From Macrosoma leucophasiata (lineage: Eukaryota; Arthropoda; Insecta; Lepidoptera; Hedylidae), in NCBI GenBank assembly GCA_036365455.1, contig JAWQUS010000030.1:16574001-16638000 (forward strand): DNA of 64,000 nt. Direction: 5' to 3'. Positions within the stretch are counted from its first letter, which is position 1. Every line of letters begins with the position of its first letter. The notes under the pieces were generated by a model that worked only from the letters and a program-made list of their open reading frames with translations, had not been told where the DNA came from and made no database searches. The position numbers were made by a program, and so were the translations under genes. This document shows positions 32,261 through 43,392 of this stretch, piece after piece.

Positions 32261-32736
32261 TACAGGAATATACTAGTCCAACCATAATCTAAAACTGCCA
32301 ACCTTAATAGATAAAAGACTGGCCTGTATACAGCTGTTTACTGCGATATGCCAGCATGACCCACAATTCCATTCATCGCTCTATCCTCGGATAACTTGTT
32401 ACCGCGATAAATAAACCATAACACCACATAAACTGTCCCAAATATTGCTGTTAACGAAAATGAGAAAAAAAAAAGGTTAACATTATTTTATGGCCAATAT
32501 TTCACAATATACACGATCTTTTGACCTCATAATACCGATGCGATCTCCTTGGACCGCCGCCAGGCATTTGTTAATATAAACGGGACGTCTCGGTCAGGCT
32601 ATGGACAATGGTCTCTGTACATTTCTGCCTAAGCGTAAATCATGGTCAATTGTTGGGTATATTTGGGTCAAGGCTACGATTGTTACATTGCCTTCATTTA
32701 TTGGTCAGTTTTGGGAGAGGTTGGGACATTAATATT
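32261..32736. other. Unique DNA, nothing recognised
   Basis: No repeat or coding signal recognised. Confidence 0.3.
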
Positions 32737-33036
32737 AGGTTGGGGAAAAAGTTTCTTCGCATTTTTTAAGATAATTCAAAACATTTTTTAATATAGTTTA
32801 TTTAAATTTAACTAAAGTAGATACCATTTTGTTCGATAACCTTTTGCCATCTTGTAGGTAGTGACATGATCCCATTGCTCTAAAACGCTAATTGCCTAAT
32901 TTGAATTTGGAATTATGTTCTTTAAAATTTTAACTTTCAATGATACCAAAACCAGCCAGATACAAATACTACAGCCAAAGAGATTTTGTTACAAGTTCAT
33001 ACATACTATAATGCGAAAAGACTTTTTCCCCAACCT
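32737..33036 (-). mobile_element. 300-bp internally deleted mariner derivative
   Basis: Ends AGGTTGGGGAAAAAGTTTCT and its complement. Outer ~130 bp on each side match the mariner at 44171-45425; the transposase middle is gone, with the junction near 32890. Confidence 0.85.
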
Positions 33037-33632
33037 ATTATGAATCAACTCGATAGAATACTATAGATAGTCCATTACCTATAGATTACAGGTAAACCTA
33101 GGTGAAGTTTATTTTATTAAAGATAGTAACGTAGTAAGTCAGAACTAACATAGTGTAAGTACATTTTACTAAGAAAATGAGTCTGTGTTACTTAATAAAT
33201 GAAATATAATAACAATAATAAAAATTGTACAAAACTCCCCTTTTTCTATACTGCCAAATCGTTAAAAGAATGGTAAGAAAACATTTATTTAGACAGGACA
33301 GAGACACAAAAAAGCGAAATTATCAGAAGATTACAAACAATTTTAGTATTCGACAAAGATAAAAGACATCATTTTTTTAAAAAAAATGAAATCCAGTCTC
33401 ACGCCCTGGTTTGGGGCTGGTCTCATCCAAATGGGAGCCCCGATCAGCTTCATGTCAAGTCGATAACAGCAATCTTGACGCTGATTTTCCTCTGGGACGA
33501 TGTATTCCACGGATGTCAAACAGGTAAAACTTAAATTAGCCATTGTTCATTATCATTAACAAATTAGTAAAAAAATGTGTACTCAATGTTCATTATTATT
33601 TTTACAATATAAGTAAATAAATACAATAAATA
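33037..33632. other. Unique DNA, nothing recognised
   Basis: No repeat or coding signal recognised. Confidence 0.3.
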
Positions 33633-33944
33633 CGTAACTTCACGCCTGTAATCCCCGAAGGGTTAGGCAGAGGTAAATGCATGCATTCAAGCATACATGC
33701 AAACACCTACGATTCGCCGATTACGTTTTGGCCCATGTAACTGGTGGCGAGCCTGTTGCCATCTCCGGGCACATTACCAAACTCCGAGGTACTGGGTGAC
33801 TGCCAGAAAATGCAAAAATCCCAATAGAACCAGAGATAAACGATTTTAAACCGTTATCTCTGATAGCCCTCGACCCGGAAATGGAACCCAAGACCTCCAG
33901 CGTAGTAGTAGTGGCCTGCTACCACTAGACTACTGTGAGGCAGT
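33633..33944 (-). repeat. Family B tRNA-derived SINE, full length
   Basis: Diverged copy; flanking direct repeat aaatacaataaata on both sides. Confidence 0.85.
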
Positions 33945-34022
33945 TAAATACAATAAATATTTCTACATAGGTATATATTGCGTAAACAGGCGTAAAGTTT
34001 TAGTTATCCATCTCATAAACGC

Positions 34023-34044
34023 GCAACTTTTACTGTAGGTAAGT
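34023..34044 (+). other. Weak candidate recursive splice site
   Basis: CTTTTACTGTAG|GTAAGT: a short pyrimidine stretch and TAG abut a perfect donor at 34039. Weaker acceptor than the candidate at 41651. Confidence 0.2.
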
Positions 34045-34738
34045 ACAACAATAACTTATAGAGGTCGCAATAAAGCCACAATCGAGGTTTCTAATAGATA
34101 TACTAAAATATCATGTGATTTTTTTATTTTTTTTTTATTTATCGATTAGAAAGAACATACACTTGGCAAATAATAACAGTGCAGTAAAAACCACGGAGGT
34201 TTGTAACGATACTACTTATGTCCTACGTTGTAACAAATTACTTAATAATAAATAAAATTTAAACAAAAAGCTTAACAGTGGTCATTTCGTCCCCTTACAG
34301 TTTTTATTAAAAAATGTTTTAAGCTTGGATTTAATATTTTTGGGAATGATAATAGGTCGTAAAATATATTCCATAGCACTAAGGCGATACGAAATTCACC
34401 GAAGCAGCTAGTTTTCGTAAAGCATTTATCTGTTATTGATTTTCAAGTATCTCTAACCAGTCCGAGCAAATAGCAACATTCAATAACGCAGATGTGTCAC
34501 TCCTTATGTCACTCTAAGATCAGGTGGGTGATTGGGGACTTAATAGAATAGCAATAGATCGACTCACCCGCCCGGAAAGGGTTCTGATGTTTCGACTCCA
34601 ACCCGAAAGCCGGCCAAGTGAAACTACCGAGCTACTTTGTCGCGTGTTATTTGATTGGAAACCTGTACGGATGTACTGAAGAGAGGCAACTGAACGTAGT
34701 TTATGTATGTCGAAATTTAGGTTACTCGATATTTTGTA
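34045..34738. other. Unique DNA, nothing recognised
   Basis: No repeat or coding signal recognised. Confidence 0.3.
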
Positions 34739-34930
34739 CTAGGGGCCCGCCCCGGCTTCGCCCGCGCTTCTCCGTTCCTATTAATCATAGCATGATGATA
34801 TATAGCCTATATATCAGGCCTTCCTCGATACTGGGCTATCTAACAATGAAAAAACTTTTCAAATCGGACCAGTAGTTCCCGAGATTAGCGCGTTCAAACA
34901 AACAAACAAACAAACTTCAACTTTGGCAAA
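34739..34930 (-). mobile_element. Helitron-like fragment
   Basis: Begins CTAGGGGCCCGCCCCGGCTT (the complement of a GC-rich hairpin plus CTAG end) and includes a CAAA tetranucleotide run at 34899-34915. It resembles 49589-49773; the other end is unclear. Confidence 0.45.
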
Positions 34931-35383
34931 CCAAAACCTTGTGGGGGACAGATTGGCTTGCACCAAAATGAAACCTCGAGTCTGCGTCGATGTACAAGTG
35001 GACTGTATAATTATGAAGTCTGCATCAACTTCCTATGCTAACTTATTCACTAGCTTACTTCACTACGTACTAGCTAACTAGCGAACCAGGGGGTCTGGTA
35101 CTATTCTACACTATCACTGACTGGCAATACCTTCACGGTCTGGAAGCACTTTTCTTGCTGAGAATCGAACGAGAACAAATTTTCACCGAAACGTGCCGAT
35201 TTTTATATGCTTCCAAACCGTGTCCCTCCATGTAGAAATTCCGTGACACGACCCAAACACGGAAAGTCCCGAAGGTCTGGGTCGACAGCGATAGGACTCT
35301 AATAGGCTGCCTATACGGTCTAAATTACAACAACCGTCATACGTCTCTGCCGACCCATCTTTGCCTTTACTTTTAGCCTTACC
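34931..35383. other. Unique DNA, nothing recognised
   Basis: No repeat or coding signal recognised. Confidence 0.3.
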
Positions 35384-35621
35384 AGAGAATATGTAATAAT
35401 ACTACGTATAGAACGACATATAGAATACGTCGAAGTGTCCAATACGTCCCGCCCGATTTGCTCGCATCACTCAACCTCCTCCCCTCTTATGGGCGACGGT
35501 TGGTATTTTGTACGTTCTACACACACGGTGCGCGTGTAAATACACGTCGCTGATTAATGTCTGTGTAATAAAAACCAAATTAAGCGTCTGTATGGAATTT
35601 TGGCGGAGTGTCCGCGGTGTG
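35384..35621 (-). mobile_element. Family E element, 238 bp
   Basis: Termini AGAGAATATG and CCGCGGTGTG. Third and most diverged copy (others 42470-42689 and 59118-59337). Flanks gccttacc/gcgttagt match only partly. Confidence 0.7.
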
Positions 35622-36147
35622 GCGTTAGTATGCCACGCACCTTTGCCTAGACAAAATATCGCCACGTGCAGCGGGGAGCGGGGGTTGCGGGGTGACACAG
35701 TGGCGGCAATGCTTTTTTTTAAAGACATTTTTTCGTTTCTTTTTTTTTTGGATTCCCTATATGTGTATATCAATATTAACTACTATTCAAGAGAACTTCG
35801 TCGCCAGCAGTAGCAATAATATGCGACCGATTGCTTGCTTGCTTGCCACCTTGGAAACATAAAAAAATTGAAGGATTTTTTAATATTCTACGGCACGGCA
35901 TTTGAAAATAGTATACAATGGCAGTAAAGTATTCTAATAAGATTAGATTATGTATATGTTAGTTGACAACATACCTACTGTTTGTCAATTTACCCGATTT
36001 GATTAAACAATAATCACAACTAAGCAACCGAACTGCGAGCCTACCTATTTATCAGGGATTTGTAATATCCCAGTCATTACTCCGCTTCCTTATCCCTTAT
36101 AATCCCCAAGCAGTGTAATGGTGAACTACAAGTATCACCGCTTAAAG
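35622..36147. other. Unique DNA with a small family A 3' fragment
   Basis: GCTTGCTTGCCACCTTGGAA then an A run at about 35832-35872 is the family A 3' end. Confidence 0.45.
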
Positions 36148-36155
36148 GCCTACAT

Positions 36156-36483
36156 CAGAGGTTCCCAAACTATTTTTTCTTGTAGACCCTTTACAATTTT
36201 TTCTGGTTTTGTGGACCCCGTCCTTGCTACATTTATATCACATTCCCATATTTCCAATTTTTATTCACGCCTACGTAGACCCCCATCGGGTCTCCCATGG
36301 ACCACTTTGGGAATCACTGGTATGATGTAAGTAAATTGGTACTATCAGTGTATGTGTTGAGATCCATTATCGTGGCGTATCATTTTCATTTCATGGATCC
36401 CAAATTTTTTTTCGCTGACGCCGACCCCTTCTCGTTTGTCATAGACCCCCAGGGGTCGATATAGACCACTTTGGAAATCACTG
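36156..36483. mobile_element. hAT-type non-autonomous element with perfect 8-bp TSD
   Basis: Left end CAGAGGTTCCCAAA, right end (reverse complement) CAGTGATTTCCAAA. Flanked by gcctacat at 36148-36155 and 36484-36491. The interior repeats a GACCCC...GACCACTTTGG phrase. No transposase frame. Confidence 0.85.
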
Positions 36484-36733
36484 GCCTACATTAATACTGG
36501 ATATGTCTTGATCCATCGCAATAGGAGGTACAATCACTTGAGACGTTGTCCATTATCTTTGTTTTCATAGTGTGGCCCAATATCCAGGGGATCGTAGCAA
36601 GATTCATAAAGCTTTTTCTTCAATCTTCTGAGGAAAGCAAAATAAAAACTAAAAGGTAAAGAAAAACTTTGTACCTCATTTACGAAAATAATGTTCACGG
36701 GGTATGAAATTTGGCAAGGTTATGGGCTCCCAC

Positions 36734-37026
36734 CATAGAGCAACACGGGCCACCGGACGCGGCGGACCGGAGGGGAGTAGCCATAGCGTTTATTACCGAT
36801 GCAAAACAGTGTGTCATTTTTTGCGGGGGGAACTACGTGTGATACATACGCACACTACAACAATCGTCTATTACTACGAGACTCACACCCTGACTTTAAC
36901 AAAATACATTAACAATTTCACGCACACATTTAAATATCTGGGTGACCGGCGTAGGACCATTTGGGCTTGTACTTTGACAGAGGGGAAAGCCTGCATATGG
37001 CTACTCCCCTCCCGTGTTGCTCTATA
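36734..37026 (+). mobile_element. Family C MITE with perfect 8-bp TSD
   Basis: CATAGAGCAACACGGG to GTTGCTCTATA; flanks gctcccac at 36726-36733 and 37027-37034. Confidence 0.85.
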
Positions 37027-37094
37027 GCTCCCACACATAACTGCGAATTCAGACGGAGTGCAGAATGCTAATATTTTAACACACATAACATCAA

Positions 37095-37265
37095 CGTAAC
37101 TTCACGCCTGTAATCCTAGGAGGGGTAGGCAGAGGTAAATGCATGCTTTCAAGCATACATGCAAACACCCACAATTCGCCGGTTACGTCGCCGGAGCCTT
37201 TTGACATATCCGGACACATTACCAAACTCCGAGGTACTGGGCATCTTCCAGAAAATGGAAAAATC
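37095..37265 (-). repeat. Family B SINE, 3' half
   Basis: CGTAACTTCACGCCTGTAAT to GAAAATGGAAAAATC, then broken by a family A insertion; the tRNA head is missing. Confidence 0.75.
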
Positions 37266-37415
37266 TTTTTTATTATGTAATGAAGATAGCAAACAAGCAT
37301 GCAGTTCACATTGATGTTAAGTGATGACTGCAGCTTATAGACACCCACACAAAAACCAGAGGTCAAAAAGAACATGCGTGGCCAACCCTGAGACCTAAGT
37401 TGTTACGTCTCTGTG
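37266..37415 (-). repeat. Family A fragment (inverted pair, - half)
   Basis: Starts with the T run of the family tail and stops in the middle of the element. Confidence 0.7.
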
Positions 37416-37420
37416 ATAAT

Positions 37421-37686
37421 TTTACTGGTGGTAGAGCTCCAGTGTTGGAGCTCACGGACGTTGTTCAGCACTATCGTGTAGTGTTCAGCACTATCGTGTT
37501 CCGGTCAGGTGGTAATGTACGGCCCTGTAATTTCCGGCACATTGGCTCAACACCTTAAGCCTCAGGAGTGGTAACGCATTTGCATTTTGACCTTGGTCTT
37601 TGTGTGGGTGTCTTTAGGCTGCAGTCATCACTTAACATCAATGTGGACTGCAAGCTTGTTTGCCACTTCCATAACATAAAAAAAAA
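37421..37686 (+). repeat. Family A element (inverted pair, + half)
   Basis: Hairpin GAGCTCC-AGTGTT-GGAGCTC: the loop changed but the stem is kept. A 20-nt stretch (GTTCAGCACTATCGTGT) is duplicated at 37465-37500. It ends in an A-rich tail. Confidence 0.8.
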
Positions 37687-37739
37687 GTTATTACGGGTCC
37701 AATACCTGATAAAGCAGTATTATAACTATCCAATATTAA

Positions 37740-38582
37740 CGCTGTCTGCTTTACGCAGATGATGCGGTAATTGTTAGCTCTACACCATCTGGGCTACAAG
37801 CACTAGTCACAGTCATGAAAGAGGATTGTATGGAGAAAGGCTTACAATTGAATGTGGATAAAACTAAAGTATTAGTATTTGAAAGAGATGAACAGAGAAC
37901 AAATGCAAGGGTAGTAGTAGATGATGCAGTGTTAGAACAGGTTGATGAAATTGTATATCTTGGATGTGCTTTTAGCAAGGATGGTAGGTACACCACTGAC
38001 ATAGAAAGAAGAGTGCTTGCTGGGAATTGCGTGAATGGAGCGTTGGGTAAGCTGCTAGAATCTAAACATCTCAGCCAGCGGGCTCGACTAGCCGTACATA
38101 ATGCTGTACTTACTCCAACGCTTTTATATGGAAGCGAGAGCTGGGTATGCAGGAAAGAGCATGAAAGTAAGTTGAACGCGGTCGAGATGAGATCTTTGCG
38201 CAAGATCTGCGGTGTATCACTCACCGATCGCGTTCGTAATGAAGATGTAAGAAAGAGACTTTGTGTGAATGATAGTATCGGTGTAAAAATGAAAAAAGGC
38301 ATGCTCCGATGGTTCGGGCATATAGAAAGAATGTCGAATGAGCGAATGACTAAACAGATATACAATGCGAATGTGGATGGTTGCAGAGGCCCAGGAAGAC
38401 CAAGGCTGACCTACCATGACCAAATAGGTCGAGTTCTGTCTGATGGTGGGGTCAAAAGTCTTAGGAATCGGCGTGCATGTATGAAGAGAATGATGAAGGT
38501 AGACGAGGCACGAGAGGTTTGTCAGAACCGGGATGTCTGGCGCTCTACACTCTCTGCCTACCCCGTTAGGGACCTGGCGTGA
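37740..38582 (+). CDS. LINE pol C-terminal fragment (RT motif C and tail domain)
   Basis: The frame is open from 37740, just after a TAA at 37737, and reads RCLLYADDAVIVSS. YADD (37752-37763) is the catalytic motif C of the reverse transcriptase. The rest (about 273 residues) is the thumb and C-terminal region: a YLGCAFSKDGRYTTDIERRV segment, LLYGSESW, and RWFGHIERMSNERM followed by a GPGRPRLTYHD phrase. The RWxGH..RM and GRP(R) motifs are common in the tail of several LINE clades, notably RTE-like elements, so I leave the clade open. Endonuclease and RT motifs A and B are lost by 5' truncation. No internal stop, so the insertion is fairly young. The first ATG (37815) lies after the YADD motif and is not a natural start. 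Confidence 0.8.
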   Translation, partial: RCLLYADDAVIVSSTPSGLQALVTVMKEDCMEKGLQLNVDKTKVLVFERDEQRTNARVVVDDAVLEQVDEIVYLGCAFSKDGRYTTDIERRVLAGNCVNGALGKLLESKHLSQRARLAVHNAVLTPTLLYGSESWVCRKEHESKLNAVEMRSLRKICGVSLTDRVRNEDVRKRLCVNDSIGVKMKKGMLRWFGHIERMSNERMTKQIYNANVDGCRGPGRPRLTYHDQIGRVLSDGGVKSLRNRRACMKRMMKVDEAREVCQNRDVWRSTLSAYPVRDLA

Positions 38583-38605
38583 AGATACATACATACATAC
38601 AATAT
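37740..38605 (+). mobile_element. 5'-truncated LINE (YADD type) with ACAT tail
   Basis: The open frame begins at reverse-transcriptase motif C and ends at 38582. The tail is an ACAT tetranucleotide run at 38585-38600. Fragments of the same family are at 28385, 31184, 39362 (minus) and 52142. Confidence 0.85.
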
Positions 38606-38994
38606 TAACGGTATTAACGTTCAAGATCACCTCGAATCAAAGGTCAGGAGATCACCGAACTATGCCCGGTCAATTTCGCTCACATTGTATAATTATATTA
38701 ATTGTAAGACCAATTGTATACACTTAAAACTTGAGTGCCATTTATCCAGTAACATGGTTTCGCCATTACTTAACAACTTCACGCGTAGTATAGATTGCTG
38801 GAACGGCAGAGTTCATACGTTCATGTAGGTACGTCAGTTACCTTCGTGTCTCTGGTTTTATCTTTCAGAATCCGGTATGAGTTTAGGAAGCTTATTGAAA
38901 TTTATCGTGCATAATACGCGATTCCGAAAGTTTCACAGGGTTTTTTCTAATGGATTGATTCAGATATATGTAGCACATAGTTTTATATAATAAT
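38606..38994. other. Mostly unique DNA with a short repeated phrase
   Basis: AAAGGTCAGGAGATCACCGA and ATGCCCGGTCAAT at 38638-38675 recur, slightly changed, at 40275-40310. Confidence 0.4.
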
Positions 38995-39235
38995 TAGCTG
39001 TTGCCCGCGGCTCCGCCCGCATGTAGGTCACTTTTCGCGTAACTCGTAGAAACTCGTCAAATCATCCCATGGCATCCCACAGGAACATTATTTCGGGATA
39101 AAAAAGTATCATATAATCTAAGTCAGCTAATACCCTATCTGTATAACAAATTTCATCAAAATCCGTTCAGTAGTTTCGGCGTGATTGACGGACAGACATC
39201 CAAATAAAGAAACTTTCACATTTATATTATGAGTG
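38995..39235 (-). mobile_element. Helitron-like fragment, CTAA end
   Basis: Minus-strand end GGCGGAGCCGCGGGCAACAG then CTAA fits a GC hairpin followed by CTRR. The middle phrase CATCAAAATCCGTTCAGTAG is widespread in insect genomes. Confidence 0.4.
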
Positions 39236-39361
39236 TGAAGTGTGATGTGATTGCATAGCTCAAGTTTGGTGGGGTGATGGATTGATTAGACCTCGCAGAC
39301 AGTTGTGAAATTTTATTTAGGCTGAGAGCCCTCTGCCCTGACTAATTGCCCATGTGAAGAA

Positions 39362-39512
39362 GACTAATTTGGTAATGGTAGGTCAGTCTTGGTCTTCCTG
39401 GGCCTCTGCAATCATCCACATTCGCATTGTATATCTGTTTAGTCATTCGCTCATTCGACATTCTTTCTATATGCCCGAACCATCGGAGCATGCCTTTTTT
39501 CGTTTTCTAATG
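39362..39512 (-). repeat. YADD-type LINE fragment
   Basis: Minus strand encodes the GMLRWFGHIERMSNERM segment. A short family A-like stretch (TAATTTCTGTAACAGAGGC) follows to about 39570. Confidence 0.75.
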
Positions 39513-39697
39513 TATGGTCTCGTAATTTCTGTAACAGAGGCAAAACAATTAAGGCTGCAAAGGCAACGCGTCTCCAAATTAATCCCTTTTTTCGCAGATT
39601 TCCTTACCTCTTATGCTTTTCTGAATCCCTGGTAGCCAATTAGGTTAATGTATAGACACTGGGCACAAACAGCCGGTTCCGTTTTTGATATTTATAT

Positions 39698-40190
39698 ACA
39701 GTGCTCAACAATAAATATTGCAAATCGAGCTTATGAAAGAGATAATCGGCTAGTATCGGATTCGTAGAGCGTTATCTCTGCTTTTTTATGTAATGGAATT
39801 GGCAAACAAGCACGCAGTTCACATTGATGTTAAGTGATGACTGCAGCCTATAGACACTCATACAAAGACCAAGGTCAAAATGCAGATGCGTTACTCTGTG
39901 CCGGAAATTACAGGGCCGTACATTACCACCTGACCGGAACACGATAGTGCTGAACACTACCATTTAGCGGCAAGTACATTAGGTAATGCGGTGGCTACGC
40001 CCGCGAGCTCCGTCATTGGAGCTCTACCACCAGTAAAACGTCATGTATCTGCTACACACGACCTACGTAAGCTTCAGTCCAGTATTGGTCAAAATTTTAT
40101 CAAAATGGCCGACAAACGTCAGATAGGTAAGGCGCAAAAGAGATAACGCTCTACAGACCCGATAAGTCGAAGTCTCGTTCCTACTGTAAT
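39698..40190. repeat. Second copy of the 7.7-kb repeat, split by a family A insertion
   Basis: AATATTGCAAATCGAGCTTA and GTAGAGCGTTATCTCTG lie to the left of the SINE. The TATTGGTCAAAATTTTATCA block and GAGATAACGCTCTAC lie to the right; these last two are inverted partners, so the element has inverted ends. Confidence 0.6.
39783..40036 (-). repeat. Family A element
   Basis: Minus strand CTGGTGGTAGAGCTCCAATG to TTGCCAATTCCATTACAT; a small internal deletion. Confidence 0.85.
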
Positions 40191-40454
40191 TTCAAACAAA
40201 AACTACACACGTGTTAAAATTGTATCATTTATTAACTGTATTCAGGTTCAAGGTCACGTCGATGCAAAGGTCAGGGGATCACCGAACTACGCCCGGTCAA
40301 TACTGCCAACATTAAAGATTAACGTGCAACCGATATATTCGCGCACTCACGCACCGGCGAATCGTGGGTGTTTGCTTGTAAGCTTCATCACTTTAACCAA
40401 ACTAAAGTGCACTGCTGGTCCAGCTATAATCGTCGAGTGTATATTATGTGAATA

Positions 40455-40711
40455 TCTATATATATATAAAAATCAATTGCTGTTCCTTAGTCTCGCTAAA
40501 ACTCGAGAACGGCTTTACCGATTTGGCTAATTTTGATTTTGAATGATTTTTGGCAGTTTAGGGAAGGTTTAAAAGGTAAGAAAATATGAAGGAAATTGAA
40601 GGGATATAGTAAAAACCACAGTTATATTTTCCCATACAAATAGTCCGTAATTCCGTATATTTCACACATTATTTCATTGTGAGGCAATACGAAGTTTGCC
40701 AGGACAGCTAG
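40455..40711 (+). mobile_element. Short Helitron-like element, best-preserved copy
   Basis: Inserted between A and T: A|TCTATATATATAAAAATC at the start and CTAG|T at the end. GGCAA-TACGAAGT-TTGCC forms a hairpin about 10 nt before CTAG. These are the structural hallmarks of Helitrons. Non-autonomous, 257 bp. Confidence 0.65.
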
Positions 40712-41320
40712 TAAGTACATAATAAAAATAAGGAAACACACAATGCCGAATGTAATATTTATAAGTCATACCGTACATCTTTGGTTCGTGAAATGGTGGT
40801 CCACTTATATATCAATACGTTGTAATAAAATTCCAAATTAACTTTATGTTGGCACCCATTTTAAGTTGAGCGAATTATATTTTTTCTGCAAATATTATTT
40901 TACGCGTATGAAACACGGTTGAAAAGCAAATATGCCGGTGCAACGTGTCGTTACAGGCCCAAAGGGTACATCAATTTACTCGGTTCCACTAATAAAATAA
41001 AATACGACAAAGCGCCGCGTTGAAAATTGGTTGAAACACTGAACAACATTTTACATAATATTTTACTTCACACAAATATGCTTTGACTGAATATTTCGAA
41101 CGCCAACATTCAACGAGATCCATTTAAAAATGAGAGAAATGCTCTTCAAAGGCGTTCCGTGTGAGATACCGCGAAGCTGCGAAAGCCCTTAATTTGGACC
41201 CTTGAAGTAACATTATTGCACGCTCTGAGGGTCTCTTCAATCGACGTTTTGTCGGTCGAAAAATATTTTGTTTTGAAAAAATAACAATGAGTAACATAAT
41301 TTGTGCTCGTAATAAAAAAA
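40712..41320. other. Unique DNA, nothing recognised
   Basis: No repeat or coding signal recognised. Confidence 0.3.
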
Positions 41321-41400
41321 CGTAACTTCACGCCTGTAATCCTTGAAGGGGTAGGCGGAGGTAAATGCATGCATTCAAGCATACGTACGTGCAAACGGTG
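41321..41400 (-). repeat. Family B SINE 3' fragment
   Basis: CGTAACTTCACGCCTGTAAT to GCAAACGG. Confidence 0.75.
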
Positions 41401-41626
41401 CGGTTTTCACGTTCGTTCCTGTCCAGAACGTGTAAATTGTGGAACGAACTTCCCTCTTGAGGTGTTCCCTAGGTGCTCCAATATGGGGTTCTTCAAAAAT
41501 GATTTTTCTTTTTTTACGTTTTCTTACACTACTGTCTTTACCATCGCTTTATACACGCAATGGAACGATTAAATACGTTAATTCGTTTACTTTGCAGTAT
41601 GTTTTAAGATTTAAATGCATGCCTAT

Positions 41627-41656
41627 TAATTGTTATTTCATTTGTTTCAGGTATGT
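41627..41656 (+). other. Candidate recursive splice site (zero-length exon)
   Basis: TTGTTATTTCATTTGTTTCAG is immediately followed by GTATGT at 41651, i.e. a pyrimidine-rich 3' splice site abutting a donor. This is the arrangement of ratchet points known from long Drosophila introns. It lies about 40 kb downstream of, and on the same strand as, the exon-1 donor. Sequence evidence only. Confidence 0.35.
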
Positions 41657-42088
41657 ACTACATCTAAGTAGAACTAAACCATTCATGGCGCCTCGGATCT
41701 CTCACGAAGTTCTGGTAAAATATCCCAGTTTATAAAATATTTCTATTGCTAAATAGATGTTCCTAAAAGAACAACTTATAGAACTAATCTGGAAAACTGC
41801 GAAAGTGCGACAGCGATACCATATTTCGCAATTGCCAAACCTAGGCGTCAACTTGCAATACTGGCACAGTGCCCAGCTGTTTCTGATTACATTCGCTGTG
41901 AGATCGTTGGGATATTTTTCGTAGACTTATTCCGAATGTTTGTATTGATTATAGCACATTTTGCGACGTTCAATTGTGAACCTCAAAGCATCCAATACAT
42001 CTTATACAACATTTTTTTGTACAAAGACAAATAATCATCAGCATCATCATAATTATCTACTTATAATTCTTAAGATTTTGTTTATAAA
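41657..42088. other. Unique DNA, nothing recognised
   Basis: The short frame after the candidate splice site has no recognisable protein. Confidence 0.3.
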
Positions 42089-42346
42089 CTAGCTGACCCG
42101 GCAAACTTCGTATTGCCTCAGAATGAAATTAATGAAGTCAAAGGTTTGATAGATACGGACTATTTGTATGGGAAAATGAAATTGTGTTTTTTACTATTCC
42201 CCTTCCAATTCCTTCATATTTTCTTACCTTTTAAACCTTCCCTGGACTTCTAAATATCATTCAAAACCAAAATTAGCCAAATCAGTCCAGCCGTTCTAGA
42301 ATTTTAGCAAGACTAACGAACAGCAATTGATTTTTATATATATAGA
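42089..42346 (-). mobile_element. Short Helitron-like element
   Basis: Same family as 40455-40711, opposite strand; CTAG at 42089-42092 and terminal GA at 42345-42346. Confidence 0.55.
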
Positions 42347-42469
42347 AGATGAAAAAGCCCACTTTCATCCCCGGGGATTGGACACTGCTTCCACAACGTC
42401 ATCTTAACAGTCGAACTAAAAAGATGATATTATTCGGTATACCTATATAGGCAACTCACATGCCTAAAG

Positions 42470-42689
42470 CACACCGCGGACACTCCGCCAAAATTCCATA
42501 CAAACGCTTGATTTGGTCTCTATTACACAGACATCAATCAGTGACGTGTATTTACACATGCACCTGTGTGCGTAGCACGTAGAAAGTACCAACCGTCCCC
42601 CATAAGAGGGGAGGAGATTGGGTGAGGCGGTGAAATCGGGCGGGACGTTGAAGTGTCCATTCTATACGTATTATTATTACATATTCACT
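42470..42689 (+). mobile_element. Family E element, 220 bp, with perfect 8-bp TSD
   Basis: CACACCGCGGACACTCCGCC to CATATTCACT; flanked by gcctaaag at 42462-42469 and 42690-42697. Confidence 0.8.
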
Positions 42690-42948
42690 GCCTAAAGCCT
42701 AAAGCGCTGACAGCAATTAAATTAACGAAACGCTGCAGCGTCCTTATATCTTTTTTATGTCCCACAAATACTTCAGTTTGAAACGATTAATTAGTGTGCC
42801 ATGTAGAGATGTTACGGACGTGTCTATGGGGATAAATGGATGTGTTTTTAATAGTTGAAACGATTGCTATCTCTTTTTTTCGCTAACTAGATGAACTCGG
42901 CCACGCTTTGCCGATTGAATTTTATATTAACTGTGAGATTATTTGTAA
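42690..42948. other. Unique DNA
   Basis: Nothing recognised. Confidence 0.3.
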
Positions 42949-43078
42949 ACGTAACTTCACGCCTGTAATCTTCGAGTAGGCAGAGTTAATGCATGCATAG
43001 AAACATGCAACACCCTCGATTTGTCGATTACGTTTTCGGCCCATATAACAGGTGGCGAGCCTTAGAACCTGTAAACTA
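42949..43078 (-). repeat. Family B SINE fragment, diverged
   Basis: CGTAACTTCACGCCTGTAAT to AACAGGTGGCGAGCC, with small deletions; immediately followed by a family A tail. Confidence 0.7.
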
Positions 43079-43080
43079 TT

Positions 43081-43355
43081 TTTTTTATGTAAGGAAAGAG
43101 GCAAACAAGCATGCAGTTCACATCGATGTTAAGTGATGACTGCAGCCTATAGACAGACACCCACACAAAGACCAAGGTCAAAGTGCAGATGCGTTACCAC
43201 TCCTGAGGCCTCTGTGCCGAAAATGACAGGGGCGTACGTTACCACCTGACCGGAACACGATAGTGCTGAACACTACCATTTAGCGGCAAGTATATTAGTT
43301 AATGCGGTGGTGCCTACGCCCGCGAGCTCCGTCACTGGAGCTCTACCGCCAGTAA
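43081..43355 (-). repeat. Family A element, near full length
   Basis: Minus strand CTGGCGGTAGAGCTCCAGTG to TTTGCCTCTTTCCTTACAT. Confidence 0.85.
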
Positions 43356-43392
43356 AAGAACTTCCAGAAAACACAATAATACAACGTAACTT

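Noticed and set aside
37751..38365. 204-codon frame on minus strand
   Set aside because: Antisense shadow of the LINE pol frame, which has RT motifs on the + strand.
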